NCBI GenBank assembly: GCA_030827135.1
Contig: JAURFE010000001.1
Span: forward strand, 938,368 to 1,002,367
DNA from: Vicinamibacterales bacterium
Lineage (GTDB): Bacteria > Acidobacteriota > Vicinamibacteria > Vicinamibacterales > SCN-69-37
Length of the DNA: 64,000 bases
Reading direction: 5' to 3'
Positions 36,678 through 45,834 of this stretch are shown piece by piece. Every line of letters begins with the position of its first letter. Position 1 is the first letter of the stretch. Under the pieces are notes generated by a model. It was not told where the DNA came from. It did not search any database and saw only the letters and a list, made by a program, of their open reading frames with translations. The position numbers and the translations under genes were made by a program.

Positions 36678-36938
36678 TCAAACTGTGTGATTCACCGTGT
36701 CACCAGCGCGCCGAGACACCCCCCGCAGGGTCGTCACGGTGCCGACGGCAGGCAGCCACCGATACGCGGTGGCCACAGCGCCGGCCACACAGCCCGCGGC
36801 GTTAGCACCGGTGAGCCAGCCCAGACGACGACCAATACCAGCGTGATCTGTCTGGATCAGTTGCTGCGACAGGCTGAACCCAAGCCCCATCAGTGCGGCT
36901 GGCAGAGTCAGCAGGAGCCCCGGACGCAAACACGGCAA
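36678..36938 (-). pseudogene. fragment of a spermidine-synthase-like/polytopic membrane protein
   Basis: An 86-codon remnant. The segment LLTLPAALMGLGFSLSQQL, followed by GRRLGWLTGANAAGCVAGAV and LPAVGTVTTLRG, resembles part of the membrane domain of fused spermidine-synthase-like proteins (PALLMGATFP..LGRxYAxNTxGAxxG). No start of such a gene or catalytic domain is found on either side; the rest is missing. An alternative is a small MFS-like remnant. Confidence in decay is moderate because the frame itself is open. Confidence 0.4.
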
Positions 36939-36970
36939 GAAGCCAAAATTTGTCGCTATTTAACTTATTC

Positions 36971-37014
36971 AGCATAACTTTTATGCTTAATAGAAACCTG
37001 TTTATGCTAATTTA
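36971..37014 (+). promoter_or_regulatory. glnA promoter with three TTATGCT operator half-sites
   Basis: A perfect inverted repeat AGCATAA-CTT-TTATGCT (36971-36987) and a third half-site TTATGCT at 37002-37008, 21 bp (two helical turns) from the second. The last half-site overlaps the -10-like TATGCT six bases before the glnA ATG. The region is very AT-rich against the local background and has no SD, which suggests a leaderless transcript and a dimeric regulator blocking the promoter. Confidence 0.6.
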
Positions 37015-38463
37015 ATGCGCATGCCAACCACCACTCCCCTTCGCGACTTTCTTGAAATCCCGTACGACAAGCTGGAAGAGATGAATCTGGCCACGAAGGA
37101 GGCGCGGGTCAAGCGTACTCCGCCGCACAAGGCGCGCGAGCGGCAGATGAAGTACCTGACCGACGAAAAGCGCATCAAGGCCGTGACGGTGGTCTTTTCC
37201 GATCTTGAAGGGCGCATGCACGCCCTCGACTACGACAAGAAGTTCCTGCTCAAGTCGGCCGACAACCTGACGTTTGACGGATCCTCGATTCGGGGGTTCT
37301 CGCAGCAGGCGGAGTCGGATCTGCGGCTCGCGATCGACTGGCCGGCGTTTTACATGCTGCCGTCGGACGTGTTCGGCCCCGGCAAGGCGCTGGTGTTTGC
37401 CGACGTGCTCGAAAAGGACGGCACGCCGTACATCGCCGACCTGCGCTCGCGGCTCAAGGCGTTCACCGAGGCCCGGTTCAAGAAGGACAACTCGGTGTTC
37501 AACGCGGCCATGGAAATTGAGGGGTTCCTCTTCAAGGGTCGCGATGCCGAGCGCCACTTCCATGAGACGGGCGCGTTCGACCTCATCAGCACTGGCGGCT
37601 ACTACCACTCGCTGCCTGGTGATGCGCTCCGCCTCTTCATCGACAGCGCGGCGGAAGTGCAGCGCGCGATGGGCTTTGAGAACGAGAAGGACCATCCCGA
37701 AGTCGCGCCGTCGCAGTTCGAGATGAATTACTCGTACAGCGAAGTGAACGTCGCGGCCGACCAGGTGCTGCTCTACAAGTTGCTCTGCCGACAGGTGGCC
37801 GCGCGCATGGACCTCACCGCGAGCTTTCTGCCGAAGCCGATGACCGGCGTCAACGGCAACGGCATGCACACCAATATTTCGATTTCAAAGAACGGCAAGA
37901 ACACGTTCTTTGACGCGAAGGGACAGGACCAGCTCTCCAAGGCCGGGTGGAGCTTCATCGACCGCATCCTCGCGAGTGGCCAGGAGATCTGCCTGACGCT
38001 CAATCCGAGCGTCAACGCCTATCGCCGGCTCGACCCGCACTACGAGGCGCCGAACCAGATCAAGGCGTCGGCGGTGAACCGCGGCGCGATGGTGCGCATC
38101 CCGCTGGGCAACGAGAAGTCGGCGCGTGTCGAGGTGCGGTCGATTGCACCGGACGCCAACCCGTACCTGGCGCTCTACACGTTGCTCCGCACGGGACTGG
38201 AAGGGCCGCTGGGAGACGAGGACGCCGAAACGCGGCGCACGCGCACCAAGTTCCTGCCCGACAACATCTATGACGGCATCCGTCTCTTCAAAGGCAGCAA
38301 GTTCATGGCGGAACTGCTCGGTGCCGAAGTGCACCAGCGCTACGTGGACGTCAAACAGGCGCAGGCGGACCGCTGCCCGAAGGCCCTCGGCACACGCATC
38401 AAGACCGCGGAGGTGCAGTTCCACCACGAAGTCACGAATCAGTACCTCTGGAGTCAGTTCTAG
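37015..38463 (+). CDS. glnA: glutamine synthetase (type I fold)
   Basis: A 482-residue enzyme making glutamine from glutamate, ammonia and ATP. Motifs: TFDGSSIRGF and ESDLRL near the N-terminus, FEMNYSYSEVNVAADQ, KPMTGVNGNGMHTNISI (ammonia/metal site), ASAVNRGAMVRIPLG, and ARVEVRSIAPDANPYL. Several differ from classical GlnA (NGNGMHTNIS instead of GNGSGMHTHQS), so it belongs to a divergent branch. Whether Tyr in LPDNIYDGI is an adenylylation site cannot be told. ATG codons at 37015 and 37021 are both possible. A short-repeat tract and the YciH-like gene follow. Confidence 0.93.
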   Translation: MRMPTTTPLRDFLEIPYDKLEEMNLATKEARVKRTPPHKARERQMKYLTDEKRIKAVTVVFSDLEGRMHALDYDKKFLLKSADNLTFDGSSIRGFSQQAESDLRLAIDWPAFYMLPSDVFGPGKALVFADVLEKDGTPYIADLRSRLKAFTEARFKKDNSVFNAAMEIEGFLFKGRDAERHFHETGAFDLISTGGYYHSLPGDALRLFIDSAAEVQRAMGFENEKDHPEVAPSQFEMNYSYSEVNVAADQVLLYKLLCRQVAARMDLTASFLPKPMTGVNGNGMHTNISISKNGKNTFFDAKGQDQLSKAGWSFIDRILASGQEICLTLNPSVNAYRRLDPHYEAPNQIKASAVNRGAMVRIPLGNEKSARVEVRSIAPDANPYLALYTLLRTGLEGPLGDEDAETRRTRTKFLPDNIYDGIRLFKGSKFMAELLGAEVHQRYVDVKQAQADRCPKALGTRIKTAEVQFHHEVTNQYLWSQF

Positions 38464-38534
38464 AGGTCCAGGAGTCCAGGGGTCCAGAAGTCCAGGGGTC
38501 CAGGGGTCCAGGGGTCCAGAAGTCCAGGGGTCCG
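38464..38534. repeat. GGTCCAG-type degenerate short tandem repeats
   Basis: About eight copies of an 8-9 bp unit (AGGTCCAGG, AGTCCAGGG, GGTCCAGAA) from the glnA stop to the YciH-like start. Inverse-complement versions (CCTGGACTT, CCTGGACTC) occur at 34104-34163. The AGGGG in the last unit is the only SD-like sequence before the next gene. Confidence 0.8.
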
Positions 38535-38948
38535 GTGAAGAACAACCCGTTCGGAGATTTGCGCAAGCAACTTGGCTTCCCGGACCCCGGAACCTCGGAA
38601 CCCCGGGACTCCGGCACTCCGGAACCCCGGAACCTCGGAACTCCGGAACTTCGGGACCTCGCGGCGCCGGGACTCCGGAACTTCGATCCGAAGGATTTTG
38701 ATCGATCAGGCCCCGCCAGAGCGGTCGTCAGGTACGAACGGAACGGTCGCGGCGGCAAAGAAGTCACGGTGATCGAACAACTGGGTTTGAGCCAGACGGA
38801 GTTACTCGCCTGGCTCAAACAACTCAAGAGCGCGTTGGGATGCGGAGGGTCGGTTGAGACCGACACCATCATGCTGCAGGGCGATCACCGGAAGCGCCTC
38901 CCCGCGATCCTCAAGGACCGCAGGGTCCGCAAAATCATCGTCAGCTAG
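38535..38948 (+). CDS. yciH: YciH/SUI1-type (eIF1-like) translation factor with repeat-derived linker
   Basis: A 137-residue protein. The C-terminal 75 residues are a SUI1 domain (KEVTVIEQLGLSQTELLAW, LKSALGCGGSVETDTI, LQGDHRKRLPAILKDR), the bacterial homologue of eIF1, which may improve start-codon selection. The N-terminal third (PDPGTSEPRDSGTPEPRNLG onward, 38580-38690) is encoded by CCGGAACTCC-type tandem repeats and has no conserved look. The start is GTG, preceded by the GTCCAGG repeat tract. In a genome with apparent leaderless genes this factor is noteworthy. Confidence 0.85.
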   Translation: MKNNPFGDLRKQLGFPDPGTSEPRDSGTPEPRNLGTPELRDLAAPGLRNFDPKDFDRSGPARAVVRYERNGRGGKEVTVIEQLGLSQTELLAWLKQLKSALGCGGSVETDTIMLQGDHRKRLPAILKDRRVRKIIVS

Positions 38949-39106
38949 ATCGGCCTTCGTAGGGCGCCGGCTGTAGCCGCGCCAAAACGACACCAGGAAG
39001 TTGCCCTGCTTCACCCACGAGGACTTGCCCTTGGACCACGTCACCTCCGACAAATTCGCTTTGTTGGCCTGCACCAGGGTGCCGTCCGCCAATCGGTCTT
39101 GACCCG

Positions 39107-39421
39107 ATGGCGACAACCGCCACTGGGAACACGCGCCATAAGCGTCGTGGACGACACATTGTGGTGGTGCAGGGTTGGACGCCCGGTGGTGACGTCCTGT
39201 TCACACGGTACAAGTTTGGAGAGATTGCGACCGTGATTCCGCAGCAGATGTGGCGAGTATCGATGGCCGGCGACGATGCCGTGGATACGACGCTTCGCAT
39301 TCCAGGATTCACACAAGCGTATTTCACCGCTCCGAGCCCGGACGGCCGTCGTCTCGCTTACACCCTCGGACAAACACCGGCCGAGCGGTGGGTAATGAAG
39401 GGGTTCCTCCCGCGATTTTAA
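39107..39421 (+). pseudogene. C-terminal remnant of a TolB/PD40 beta-propeller protein
   Basis: The last 75 codons look like the end of a PD40/TolB-like protein (WTPGGDVLFTRY, QMWRVSMAGDD, TAPSPDGRRLAYTLGQ, AERWVMKGFLP). The preceding blades and any kinase or winged-helix domain are missing. Upstream (38959-38983) lies a partly symmetrical TAGGGC-type repeat, and 38984-39106 carries no recognisable gene. It is probably a truncated gene left after deletion. Confidence 0.55.
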
Positions 39422-39427
39422 CGGGAC

Positions 39428-40189
39428 TCAGCGTGGCAGCGGCATCAATCGCCGTGTGCGCGCGACGTACGCCTGATAGTCGGGATTGCTGCCCCACTTC
39501 TTGTTGGCGCTTTTCTCGAGCGTGGGAATGCCCGTCACCTTCAGCAGGATGTAGGTAATCGACACAGGTCCGAGGATGCCCAGTGCGTTCCAGGCGCCCA
39601 GACCCGGTGCGACGAAGGCGTAGACGCCCCACCAGCACAACATCTCGCCGAAGTAGTTGGGATAGCGGCTGTACTTCCACAGCCCTTCATCCACCCAAGC
39701 GTCGTTGCCGCCGGGCCGAATCTTGGCCGCGAACTTCTGGGCATCGGCGACGGTTTCAATGGTCAGACCGACCGCCCAGATCGTGCCGCCGACCGACATC
39801 CAGAACGAGTACGGCGCCGGCGCCGCGAACCACAATGTGACGGGCAGCATGATCACCCACACGGCAATGCCCTGCCCGAACCAGAACTTGAAGAACGGCC
39901 AGAAGTGTTCGCGAATGCCGTCAAACCGCGCATCGCGCCCGATGGTGAGGATGCGGTAGAAGAGGTACCCCGCCAGTCGCACACCCCACAGCACGACCAT
40001 TGCCGCCAGCGCCACCTGGGCCGGCACGGAGGCGTCGCCGCGACTGAGCAGCCAGCCGGCCAGCAGCACAAACGTCAGGCCGTACGACAGGTCGGTGACC
40101 TTGTCGGTCTTGAGCGTGGCCGCAAACGCAAACAGCACCGCCTGAATACCCAGGCTCACCCCAAACGTCACGAGGAGGAGTTCAGTCAT
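39428..40189 (-). CDS. DUF1295/steroid 5-alpha-reductase-like membrane protein
   Basis: A 253-residue membrane protein with about six helices. The C-terminal family motif is clear: WVDEGLWKYSRYPNYFGEMLCWWGVY (split here as DEGLWKYSRYPNYFGE and CWWGVY), followed by LLKVTGIPTLEK and the ending PDYQAYVARTRRLMPLP. Members reduce double bonds in lipid-like substrates with NADPH; the substrate is unknown. The ATG at 40189 overlaps the stop of the small upstream gene by ATGA. Confidence 0.9.
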   Translation of the reverse strand: MTELLLVTFGVSLGIQAVLFAFAATLKTDKVTDLSYGLTFVLLAGWLLSRGDASVPAQVALAAMVVLWGVRLAGYLFYRILTIGRDARFDGIREHFWPFFKFWFGQGIAVWVIMLPVTLWFAAPAPYSFWMSVGGTIWAVGLTIETVADAQKFAAKIRPGGNDAWVDEGLWKYSRYPNYFGEMLCWWGVYAFVAPGLGAWNALGILGPVSITYILLKVTGIPTLEKSANKKWGSNPDYQAYVARTRRLMPLPR

Positions 40190-40452
40190 GTCCACGGCCA
40201 CCATACGACAATCACGGCGAGAATCACATACCCCGCCATGTACAGCCTGAACCGCCGCGCCATGCGACGTTCGTCATCCGTCCGGAAGTAACGGTTTGTG
40301 AACAGGGCCGCCAGGTCATGCCCAAACCATGGCAGGACGTTGATCTTCCAGTCATCCCGGCGATACACCGTGGATCGCCACTGGTACCGCAGCTTCCAGA
40401 GCGGGATCCCGTACAGCAGGAAGGCGACGATGGCGGCGGTGCGGAGGGACAA
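40186..40452 (-). CDS. small membrane protein upstream of the DUF1295 gene
   Basis: An 88-residue protein with two helices (AAIVAFLLYGIPLWKL and LYMAGYVILAVIVVWW) and a basic middle with NRYFRTDDERRMARRFR. It starts with TTG and has TAGGA seven bases upstream. It is translationally coupled by ATGA to the DUF1295 gene, which strongly supports it being real. No family is recognised; it may be an accessory subunit. Confidence 0.7.
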   Translation of the reverse strand: MSLRTAAIVAFLLYGIPLWKLRYQWRSTVYRRDDWKINVLPWFGHDLAALFTNRYFRTDDERRMARRFRLYMAGYVILAVIVVWWPWT

Positions 40453-40461
40453 ACAGCTTTC

Positions 40462-42639
40462 CTACGCCCCTTTCAGCCGTTCGGGGCGCATGACGAGGTT
40501 CTCGATGAAGAACTCCATCATGCGGGCGTTGTTGACGCCGGCGTGGCCGATGTCGGGGCCGACCTGCACTTCGAAACTCTTGCCGGCGGCCTGCAGCGCC
40601 TTGATCAGCTGCATCGAATTGTTCGGGTGCACGTTGTTGTCAGCCGTGCCGTAGAAGATCAGGAGTCGGCCCTGCAGGTTCTTCGCGAAGTTCATCGCAT
40701 TGCCGGCCTCGTAGCCCTCCTTGTTCTCCTGCGGAATCCACATGTAGCGCTCGGTGTAGATCGAATCGTAATGATGCCAGGACGTCACGGACGACGAAGC
40801 CGAGGCGGCCGCATAGACGTCAGGGAACCTGAGGATGGACAACGCCGCGCTGTAGCCGCCGTACGACGTGCCGTAGATGCCGACGCGATCCTTGTCGAAG
40901 TACGGCCGCGACCAGAGGGCCTTGACGCCGAGCGCCATGTCGTCCATTTCGGTGATGCCCAGTTTCATGTACGCCTCGTCGAGCACCCGTTTGCCTTGCC
41001 CCGGTGCCGACCGTGAGCTCAGCTGCAACAGGAGGAACCCGTAATGCGCGGTGGCATTGGGCGCCGCGAAGTTTTCGTTGGTCACCGCCGACCCCGGCCC
41101 GCCATAGACCGACGCGAGCGCCGGATACTTCTTCAACGGATCAAAGTTCGCCGGAAAACTGATCATCCCGTACAACGTCGTCCTGCCATCCGCCGCCAGG
41201 TACGTGAACTGCTCACTCCTGCGGAGTCCGAGTTGCTCGAACTTCGTCATGTCGCTCGCCGCAATCGCCTTGAGCACCTTGCCGTTGCCGTCGAGCAGCT
41301 GGGTGGCCGGCGGATCCTTGTGCGTCTGATAGGTGTCCACGATGAACGCGTTGTCGGGCGAGATCGACACGGTGTGCGTGAACCGGGGATCGGTCAGGCG
41401 CACGTCGCCGGTGCCGTCGATCCGCACGCGGTGCAGCTGCACCTTCATCCAGTTGTCGCCCGACCGCGCGGTGTAATACACCACACCGGCCTTTTCATCG
41501 ATCTTCGTGATACCCACGACTTCAAACGTCGTGTGTTGCGTCAGCGGCGCAATGAGTTTGCCGGCCTTGCTGTAGAGGTAGATGTTCCGCCAGCCGTTGC
41601 GTTCCGAAATCCACGTGAACCGGGTGTTGTCACTGAGCCACTGAATGGGCGGCGAGTTGACCACCCAGCCGGTCGGCCATTCCTCGGAGAGCATCACGCG
41701 GCACTCCCCCGACGTCGCCGAGCAGCCGGCCATTTCGAGTTTGTTCTGACGACGATTGGTGCGATTGACGTAGAGCTCCGTGTTGTCGTGTGACCAGTTC
41801 ACGCGGTACACATAGTGGCCGACGTTGTCGTTGGCGAACACCGAGCCGTCCTCGGGAATGTCCGTGAACGGCCGGCCATCACGCACATCCACCTTCGTCG
41901 TCACACCCGACTTCACGTCGTGGATGAAGATGTCGGCGACCGGATTCGGCGCTCCGGCTTTGGGATACGCCTCGATGTCGAGCGCGCTCTGGATGCCGGT
42001 CTGCGACATCTGGAGATAGAAGTCCTTCACCTGGCTCTCGTCGAACCGGTAGAACGCCACCTTTGTGGAATCCGGCGACCACCAGATGGCCGACGTCTGG
42101 CCGAGTTCCTCGCCGTACACCCAACTTGCGGTGCCGTACTTGATCCGCTTCTCCACGCTGCCATCGGTGGTCAGGGCCTTTTCGCCGGTTCCGTCCGCGC
42201 GGGCGATCCAGATGTTGCTGTCCTTGTAGAACGCGCGCATCGAGCCGTTGGGCGCACCGACACAACTCGCCTGCCGTCCGCGCTCGACCTGTTCGGGAGG
42301 ACAGCCACCAAGTCCGGGCGCATTGCCCCCGCGGCCCGCGCGACCGCCACGCCCCGCACCGGCACCGGCCGGCACCGCGCCCTCATTCACGGCCGTCATC
42401 GTCGCGGTGTCAAAACGGTAGCGCGAGCCGTCGAACGTGTAGGTGAAGGACCTGGCGTCTTCCGCCCACGAGGCCGTCACAGCGCCGGACACAAAGGCCC
42501 CGCCCGCCAGCGCCTTCTGCATGGTCTGGAACTCGGCCACGCCCGGCATCTTGCTGAGGCGATCCTGCGCACTGAACTGCACCCCACACGCCACCACCCC
42601 GACGACGACCACCACCACACTTCGAACCACTCGCGTCAT
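40462..42639 (-). CDS. exported S9-family peptidase (dipeptidyl peptidase IV-like)
   Basis: A 725-residue exported prolyl-oligopeptidase-type enzyme with a signal peptide, an N-terminal beta-propeller (DPPIV_N: WSPDSTKVAFYRFDE, YVYRVNWSHDNTELYVNR) and a C-terminal alpha/beta hydrolase. The catalytic triad is Ser in GIYGTSYGGYS, Asp in GTADNNVHP and His in IGHAGVN. A Gly-rich loop (GAGAGRGGRAGRGG) is inserted near residue 90. The ATG at 42639 starts MTRVVRS; the frame upstream is repeat DNA shared with the photolyase promoter. It trims peptides in the periplasm. Confidence 0.92.
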   Translation of the reverse strand: MTRVVRSVVVVVVGVVACGVQFSAQDRLSKMPGVAEFQTMQKALAGGAFVSGAVTASWAEDARSFTYTFDGSRYRFDTATMTAVNEGAVPAGAGAGRGGRAGRGGNAPGLGGCPPEQVERGRQASCVGAPNGSMRAFYKDSNIWIARADGTGEKALTTDGSVEKRIKYGTASWVYGEELGQTSAIWWSPDSTKVAFYRFDESQVKDFYLQMSQTGIQSALDIEAYPKAGAPNPVADIFIHDVKSGVTTKVDVRDGRPFTDIPEDGSVFANDNVGHYVYRVNWSHDNTELYVNRTNRRQNKLEMAGCSATSGECRVMLSEEWPTGWVVNSPPIQWLSDNTRFTWISERNGWRNIYLYSKAGKLIAPLTQHTTFEVVGITKIDEKAGVVYYTARSGDNWMKVQLHRVRIDGTGDVRLTDPRFTHTVSISPDNAFIVDTYQTHKDPPATQLLDGNGKVLKAIAASDMTKFEQLGLRRSEQFTYLAADGRTTLYGMISFPANFDPLKKYPALASVYGGPGSAVTNENFAAPNATAHYGFLLLQLSSRSAPGQGKRVLDEAYMKLGITEMDDMALGVKALWSRPYFDKDRVGIYGTSYGGYSAALSILRFPDVYAAASASSSVTSWHHYDSIYTERYMWIPQENKEGYEAGNAMNFAKNLQGRLLIFYGTADNNVHPNNSMQLIKALQAAGKSFEVQVGPDIGHAGVNNARMMEFFIENLVMRPERLKGA

Positions 42640-42711
42640 AGAAGAGACTCCCTCGCGAGGGCATCTTACTTCAGTGCTCCCTGGACCCTGGACTCCGAGT
42701 AGACTTCGTCC

Positions 42712-44166
42712 ATGCCAGTACCACCCGTGCGCGTCCGGGCGCTGAACGCCCACCCCGCACGTCCGAACGGCGCGTATGTCCTGTACTGGATGGTGGGTTC
42801 CCGACGCCTGCGCTCAAACTTCGCGTTGCAACACGCGGTGGAACAGGCGCGCGCGTGGCACAAGCCGCTCGTGATTCTCGAAGCCCTGCGGTGCGACTAC
42901 CCGTGGGCCAGCGATCGGCTGCACCGCTTCGTGATCGACGGCATGGCCGACCACGCCGCAGCGCTCGCCGGATCACCGGTGACCTATCTGCCGTACGTGG
43001 AGCCTTCGCGCGGTGCCGGCAAGGGACTCCTCGCCACTCTCGCGGCGGACGCCTGCCTGGTGGTGACGGATGACTTCCCGTCGTTCTTCATCCCGCACAT
43101 GATCGCGGCAGCGGGCCGATCGATCGACGCGCGGCTTGAGGCCGTGGACGCCAACGGCATCCTGCCGATGCGCGGCACCGACAAGGTCTTCCTCACCGCG
43201 TTTTCCTTCAGGTCGTACCTGCAGGGGACCTTTCGCGACAGCCTCGCCGCGTGGCCTGAAACGATCAGTTTTGCCGGCCTCCCATCAACCACTCTGCCGT
43301 CGGCGTTGGCGAAACGTTGGCCGGCCACCCCCCTCGAGACACTCCGGGCGCCGGAATCCCTGCTGGCGACGCTGCCGATTGACCACTCGGTATCGCCGGC
43401 GGACACCCGCGGCGGCACCGTCGCCGCCGACGCGGCCCTCGCGCGATTCGTGCGCGATCGATTACCACGATACGTGGATGACCACTCCCACCCCGATACC
43501 GAGGTGACCAGCGGACTGTCGCCGTATCTGCACTTCGGGCACATCGGTCCTCACGAGGTGTTCGCCGCGGTCATGACCGCCGAAGGCTGGACCAGCCGCA
43601 AGCTCGGTGCGGGCAAACGCGGACAACGCGAAGGCTGGTGGGGCGCGTCGAACAATGCCGAAGCCTTCCTCGATCAACTGATCACGTGGCGCGAGCTCGG
43701 CTACAACATGTGCGCCTGGCGGCCCGACGACTACGCCCAGTTCGACTCGCTGCCGGCGTGGGCACGCGCGACACTCGACCGCCACGCCGTGGACGAACGT
43801 CCCTACATCTACACGCGCGAGCAGTTCATGAGCGCCGACACACACGACCCGGTCTGGAACGCCGCGCAGCGCCAGCTCGCGGCCACCGGCACCTGCCACA
43901 ACTACATGCGCATGGTCTGGGGCAAGAAGATCCTCGAGTGGAGCCCGTCAGCCGACGAAGCACTCGACACGATGATTGATGTGATGAACCGCTTTGCGCT
44001 CGACGGCCGCAACCCGAATTCCTACACGGGCTACTGCTGGACGCTCGGCCGCTACGACCGCCCCTGGGCCCCGGAACGCGAAATCTTCGGCACCATCCGC
44101 TACATGAGTTCCGCGAACACCGTGCGCAAGTTGCGCATGAAGCAGTACCTGGCGCGCTGGAAATAG
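42712..44166 (+). CDS. class II CPD photolyase
   Basis: A 484-residue DNA-repair flavoprotein that splits cyclobutane pyrimidine dimers with light. The class II C-terminal block is clear: YMRMVWGKKILEWSPS, FALDGRNPNSYTGYCWTLGRYDRPW, and RYMSSANTVRKLRMKQYL. The N-terminal antenna-binding fold begins at GAYVLYWMVGSRRLRSNFAL. TAGACT lies six bases before the ATG without an SD, so it is probably leaderless. It is divergent from the S9 peptidase. Confidence 0.95.
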   Translation: MPVPPVRVRALNAHPARPNGAYVLYWMVGSRRLRSNFALQHAVEQARAWHKPLVILEALRCDYPWASDRLHRFVIDGMADHAAALAGSPVTYLPYVEPSRGAGKGLLATLAADACLVVTDDFPSFFIPHMIAAAGRSIDARLEAVDANGILPMRGTDKVFLTAFSFRSYLQGTFRDSLAAWPETISFAGLPSTTLPSALAKRWPATPLETLRAPESLLATLPIDHSVSPADTRGGTVAADAALARFVRDRLPRYVDDHSHPDTEVTSGLSPYLHFGHIGPHEVFAAVMTAEGWTSRKLGAGKRGQREGWWGASNNAEAFLDQLITWRELGYNMCAWRPDDYAQFDSLPAWARATLDRHAVDERPYIYTREQFMSADTHDPVWNAAQRQLAATGTCHNYMRMVWGKKILEWSPSADEALDTMIDVMNRFALDGRNPNSYTGYCWTLGRYDRPWAPEREIFGTIRYMSSANTVRKLRMKQYLARWK

Positions 44167-44180
44167 AAAAAAACCCGACA

Positions 44181-44200
44181 AAGCCTCCCGACGTCATTTC
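44181..44200. repeat. half copy of the GACGTCGGGAGGC element
   Basis: AAGCCTCCCGACGTC is one arm of the hairpin found complete at 6148-6207 and 55247-55306. The stop codon of the D-aminoacylase-type gene (44194-44196) lies inside it, so the element seems to have been inserted or recombined at the gene end. Confidence 0.6.
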
Positions 44201-45759
44201 TTGAGGACACGGCCGGCGAGTACGCCGGTCGCGATGCCATCGTCGATGGCGATGCGGCCGTTGACCAGCACCCACCGCATCCCCGTCGCGTGCTGGTGTG
44301 GATCCGCATACGTCGCCAGGTCTTTGACGGCAGCCGGGTCGAAGACAACCACATCGGCGAACGCGCCCTCGCGGAGTTCACCGCGATCCGCAAATCCAAA
44401 CACCCGCGCCGGCAGGGACGTCGCCGCGCGCACCGCGTCGCCAAGCGTGACGACACTGCGCTCGCGCACATACACGGCGAGCTTCCGCGCAAAGGCGCCG
44501 TGACCGCGCGGATGCGGACGGCTCGGCCCCGGCACCGACAGGTCGCCGTCCGACGACGTCATCGTCCAGGGCTGCTGCATGAAGGCCACGATGTCCGCCT
44601 CGGACATGTTGAAGGACACGATCGACGCGCCCCCGTTCATCAGGATGTCGATCGCCGCTTCTGCCGGTGTGACCTTGCGGGCGTCTGCAATCTGCTGCAG
44701 ATGCTGACCGGCCAGCGCCGGCGCGCCGCGGCCGGAGGCGATCACAATGGATGCCGGTCCTCCGCGTCGACGAATGTTTTCCGTGACTTCCTTCAGCAGT
44801 TGGTCCTTCGAATACGGCTCGGCCAGTCGCGCCTTCAGCGCCTCCGGGCCCGACGGCCCCGGCAACACCGCCGCACCCAGGCTGGTGGACGACGCGTCGT
44901 AGGGGTACTGGTCGGCCCACATCTCGACACCACGCGCGCGCGCGGCGGCGATGTCGGCGATCACGGTCTTCGACAGTCCCCACGAATCCGGTCCGAGGGC
45001 CTTGATATGCGTGACAACCCCGCGCACGCCGGCCTCTTCCGCGACACGAATGACTTCCCGCACCGAGGCCACCACCCCGATGTCGTAGTTCCCTTCGTCG
45101 CGAATGTGACTCGTGTAGACGCCGCCGGCCACACGCGCCAATGCGATGACTTCGTCAAGCGCAGCGTTGCGGCCGGGTTCGTAGAACAGACCACTCGACA
45201 ACCCGAACGCCCCGTCGGCGACGGCGGTGCGCACGAGCGCGGTCATCTGTTCGAGCTCCTCGGGGGTCGGCGCGCGTCGGGCGGAGCCCATCACGGCGCC
45301 GCGCACGCTGCCGTGTCCGACAAGGAGGGCCGTGTTGACGCCGACACCGCCGGTCTCGAGCGTCGTGCGCTGGGCGCCGATATCGACCGGGCCGCCGCCG
45401 TCGGGGTTGAGCACCACCGTCGTGATGCCCTGGGCGAGCAGGCCCTCGCCGTCACGCAGGGCCTCGCGGGCCAGCGACCCGCTCGCATGGGAGTGCACAT
45501 CAATGAAACCCGGTGCGACGGCCAATCCCTGCGCGTCGATCGTCCGTGTAGCTGAGGCGCCGGCCAGGCGGCCGCGCGCCACAATCCGGTCACCGCGAAT
45601 TCCCAGGTCTTCGCGCAGCCATGGGTTTCCGCTGCCATCCAGCACGCGGCCGTTCAGGATGAGCAGGTCGAACGGCGCCGGCTGACGAAGGACACGAGCC
45701 GCCAGACTGCCCACCACCGCCAGACAGAGCATCAGGACGAGCGCGGCGCGCATTCGCAT
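44194..45759 (-). CDS. exported D-aminoacylase/N-acyl-D-amino-acid deacylase-type amidohydrolase
   Basis: A 521-residue amidohydrolase with an N-terminal hydrophobic segment (about 5-20). The metal-site HxH is in FIDVHSHASGS; further ligand regions are YTSHIRDEGNYD and VVTHIKALG, and TSSDGDLSVPGPSRPHPRGHG is typical of the D-aminoacylase/N-acyl-D-glutamate deacylase group. It hydrolyses N-acyl-D-amino acids or dipeptides outside the cytoplasm. SD GGAG lies upstream; starts at 45759 and 45753 are possible. Its stop lies in a half palindromic repeat. Confidence 0.9.
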   Translation of the reverse strand: MRMRAALVLMLCLAVVGSLAARVLRQPAPFDLLILNGRVLDGSGNPWLREDLGIRGDRIVARGRLAGASATRTIDAQGLAVAPGFIDVHSHASGSLAREALRDGEGLLAQGITTVVLNPDGGGPVDIGAQRTTLETGGVGVNTALLVGHGSVRGAVMGSARRAPTPEELEQMTALVRTAVADGAFGLSSGLFYEPGRNAALDEVIALARVAGGVYTSHIRDEGNYDIGVVASVREVIRVAEEAGVRGVVTHIKALGPDSWGLSKTVIADIAAARARGVEMWADQYPYDASSTSLGAAVLPGPSGPEALKARLAEPYSKDQLLKEVTENIRRRGGPASIVIASGRGAPALAGQHLQQIADARKVTPAEAAIDILMNGGASIVSFNMSEADIVAFMQQPWTMTSSDGDLSVPGPSRPHPRGHGAFARKLAVYVRERSVVTLGDAVRAATSLPARVFGFADRGELREGAFADVVVFDPAAVKDLATYADPHQHATGMRWVLVNGRIAIDDGIATGVLAGRVLKK

Positions 45760-45834
45760 GGGCGTTACTCTCCTGCTCCGGTCGAGACACTGTCAAGGGC
45801 GACGTGCGCATACTCCCCCCCACCTTGAACGGGT

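Noticed and set aside
36675-36977. 100-codon plus-strand frame upstream of glnA
   Set aside because: It has a low-complexity polar sequence, overlaps the membrane-protein remnant on the other strand, and runs into the glnA operator.
38802-39116. 104-codon minus-strand frame
   Set aside because: Half of it is antisense to the SUI1 domain; the rest has no recognisable pattern and no start signals.
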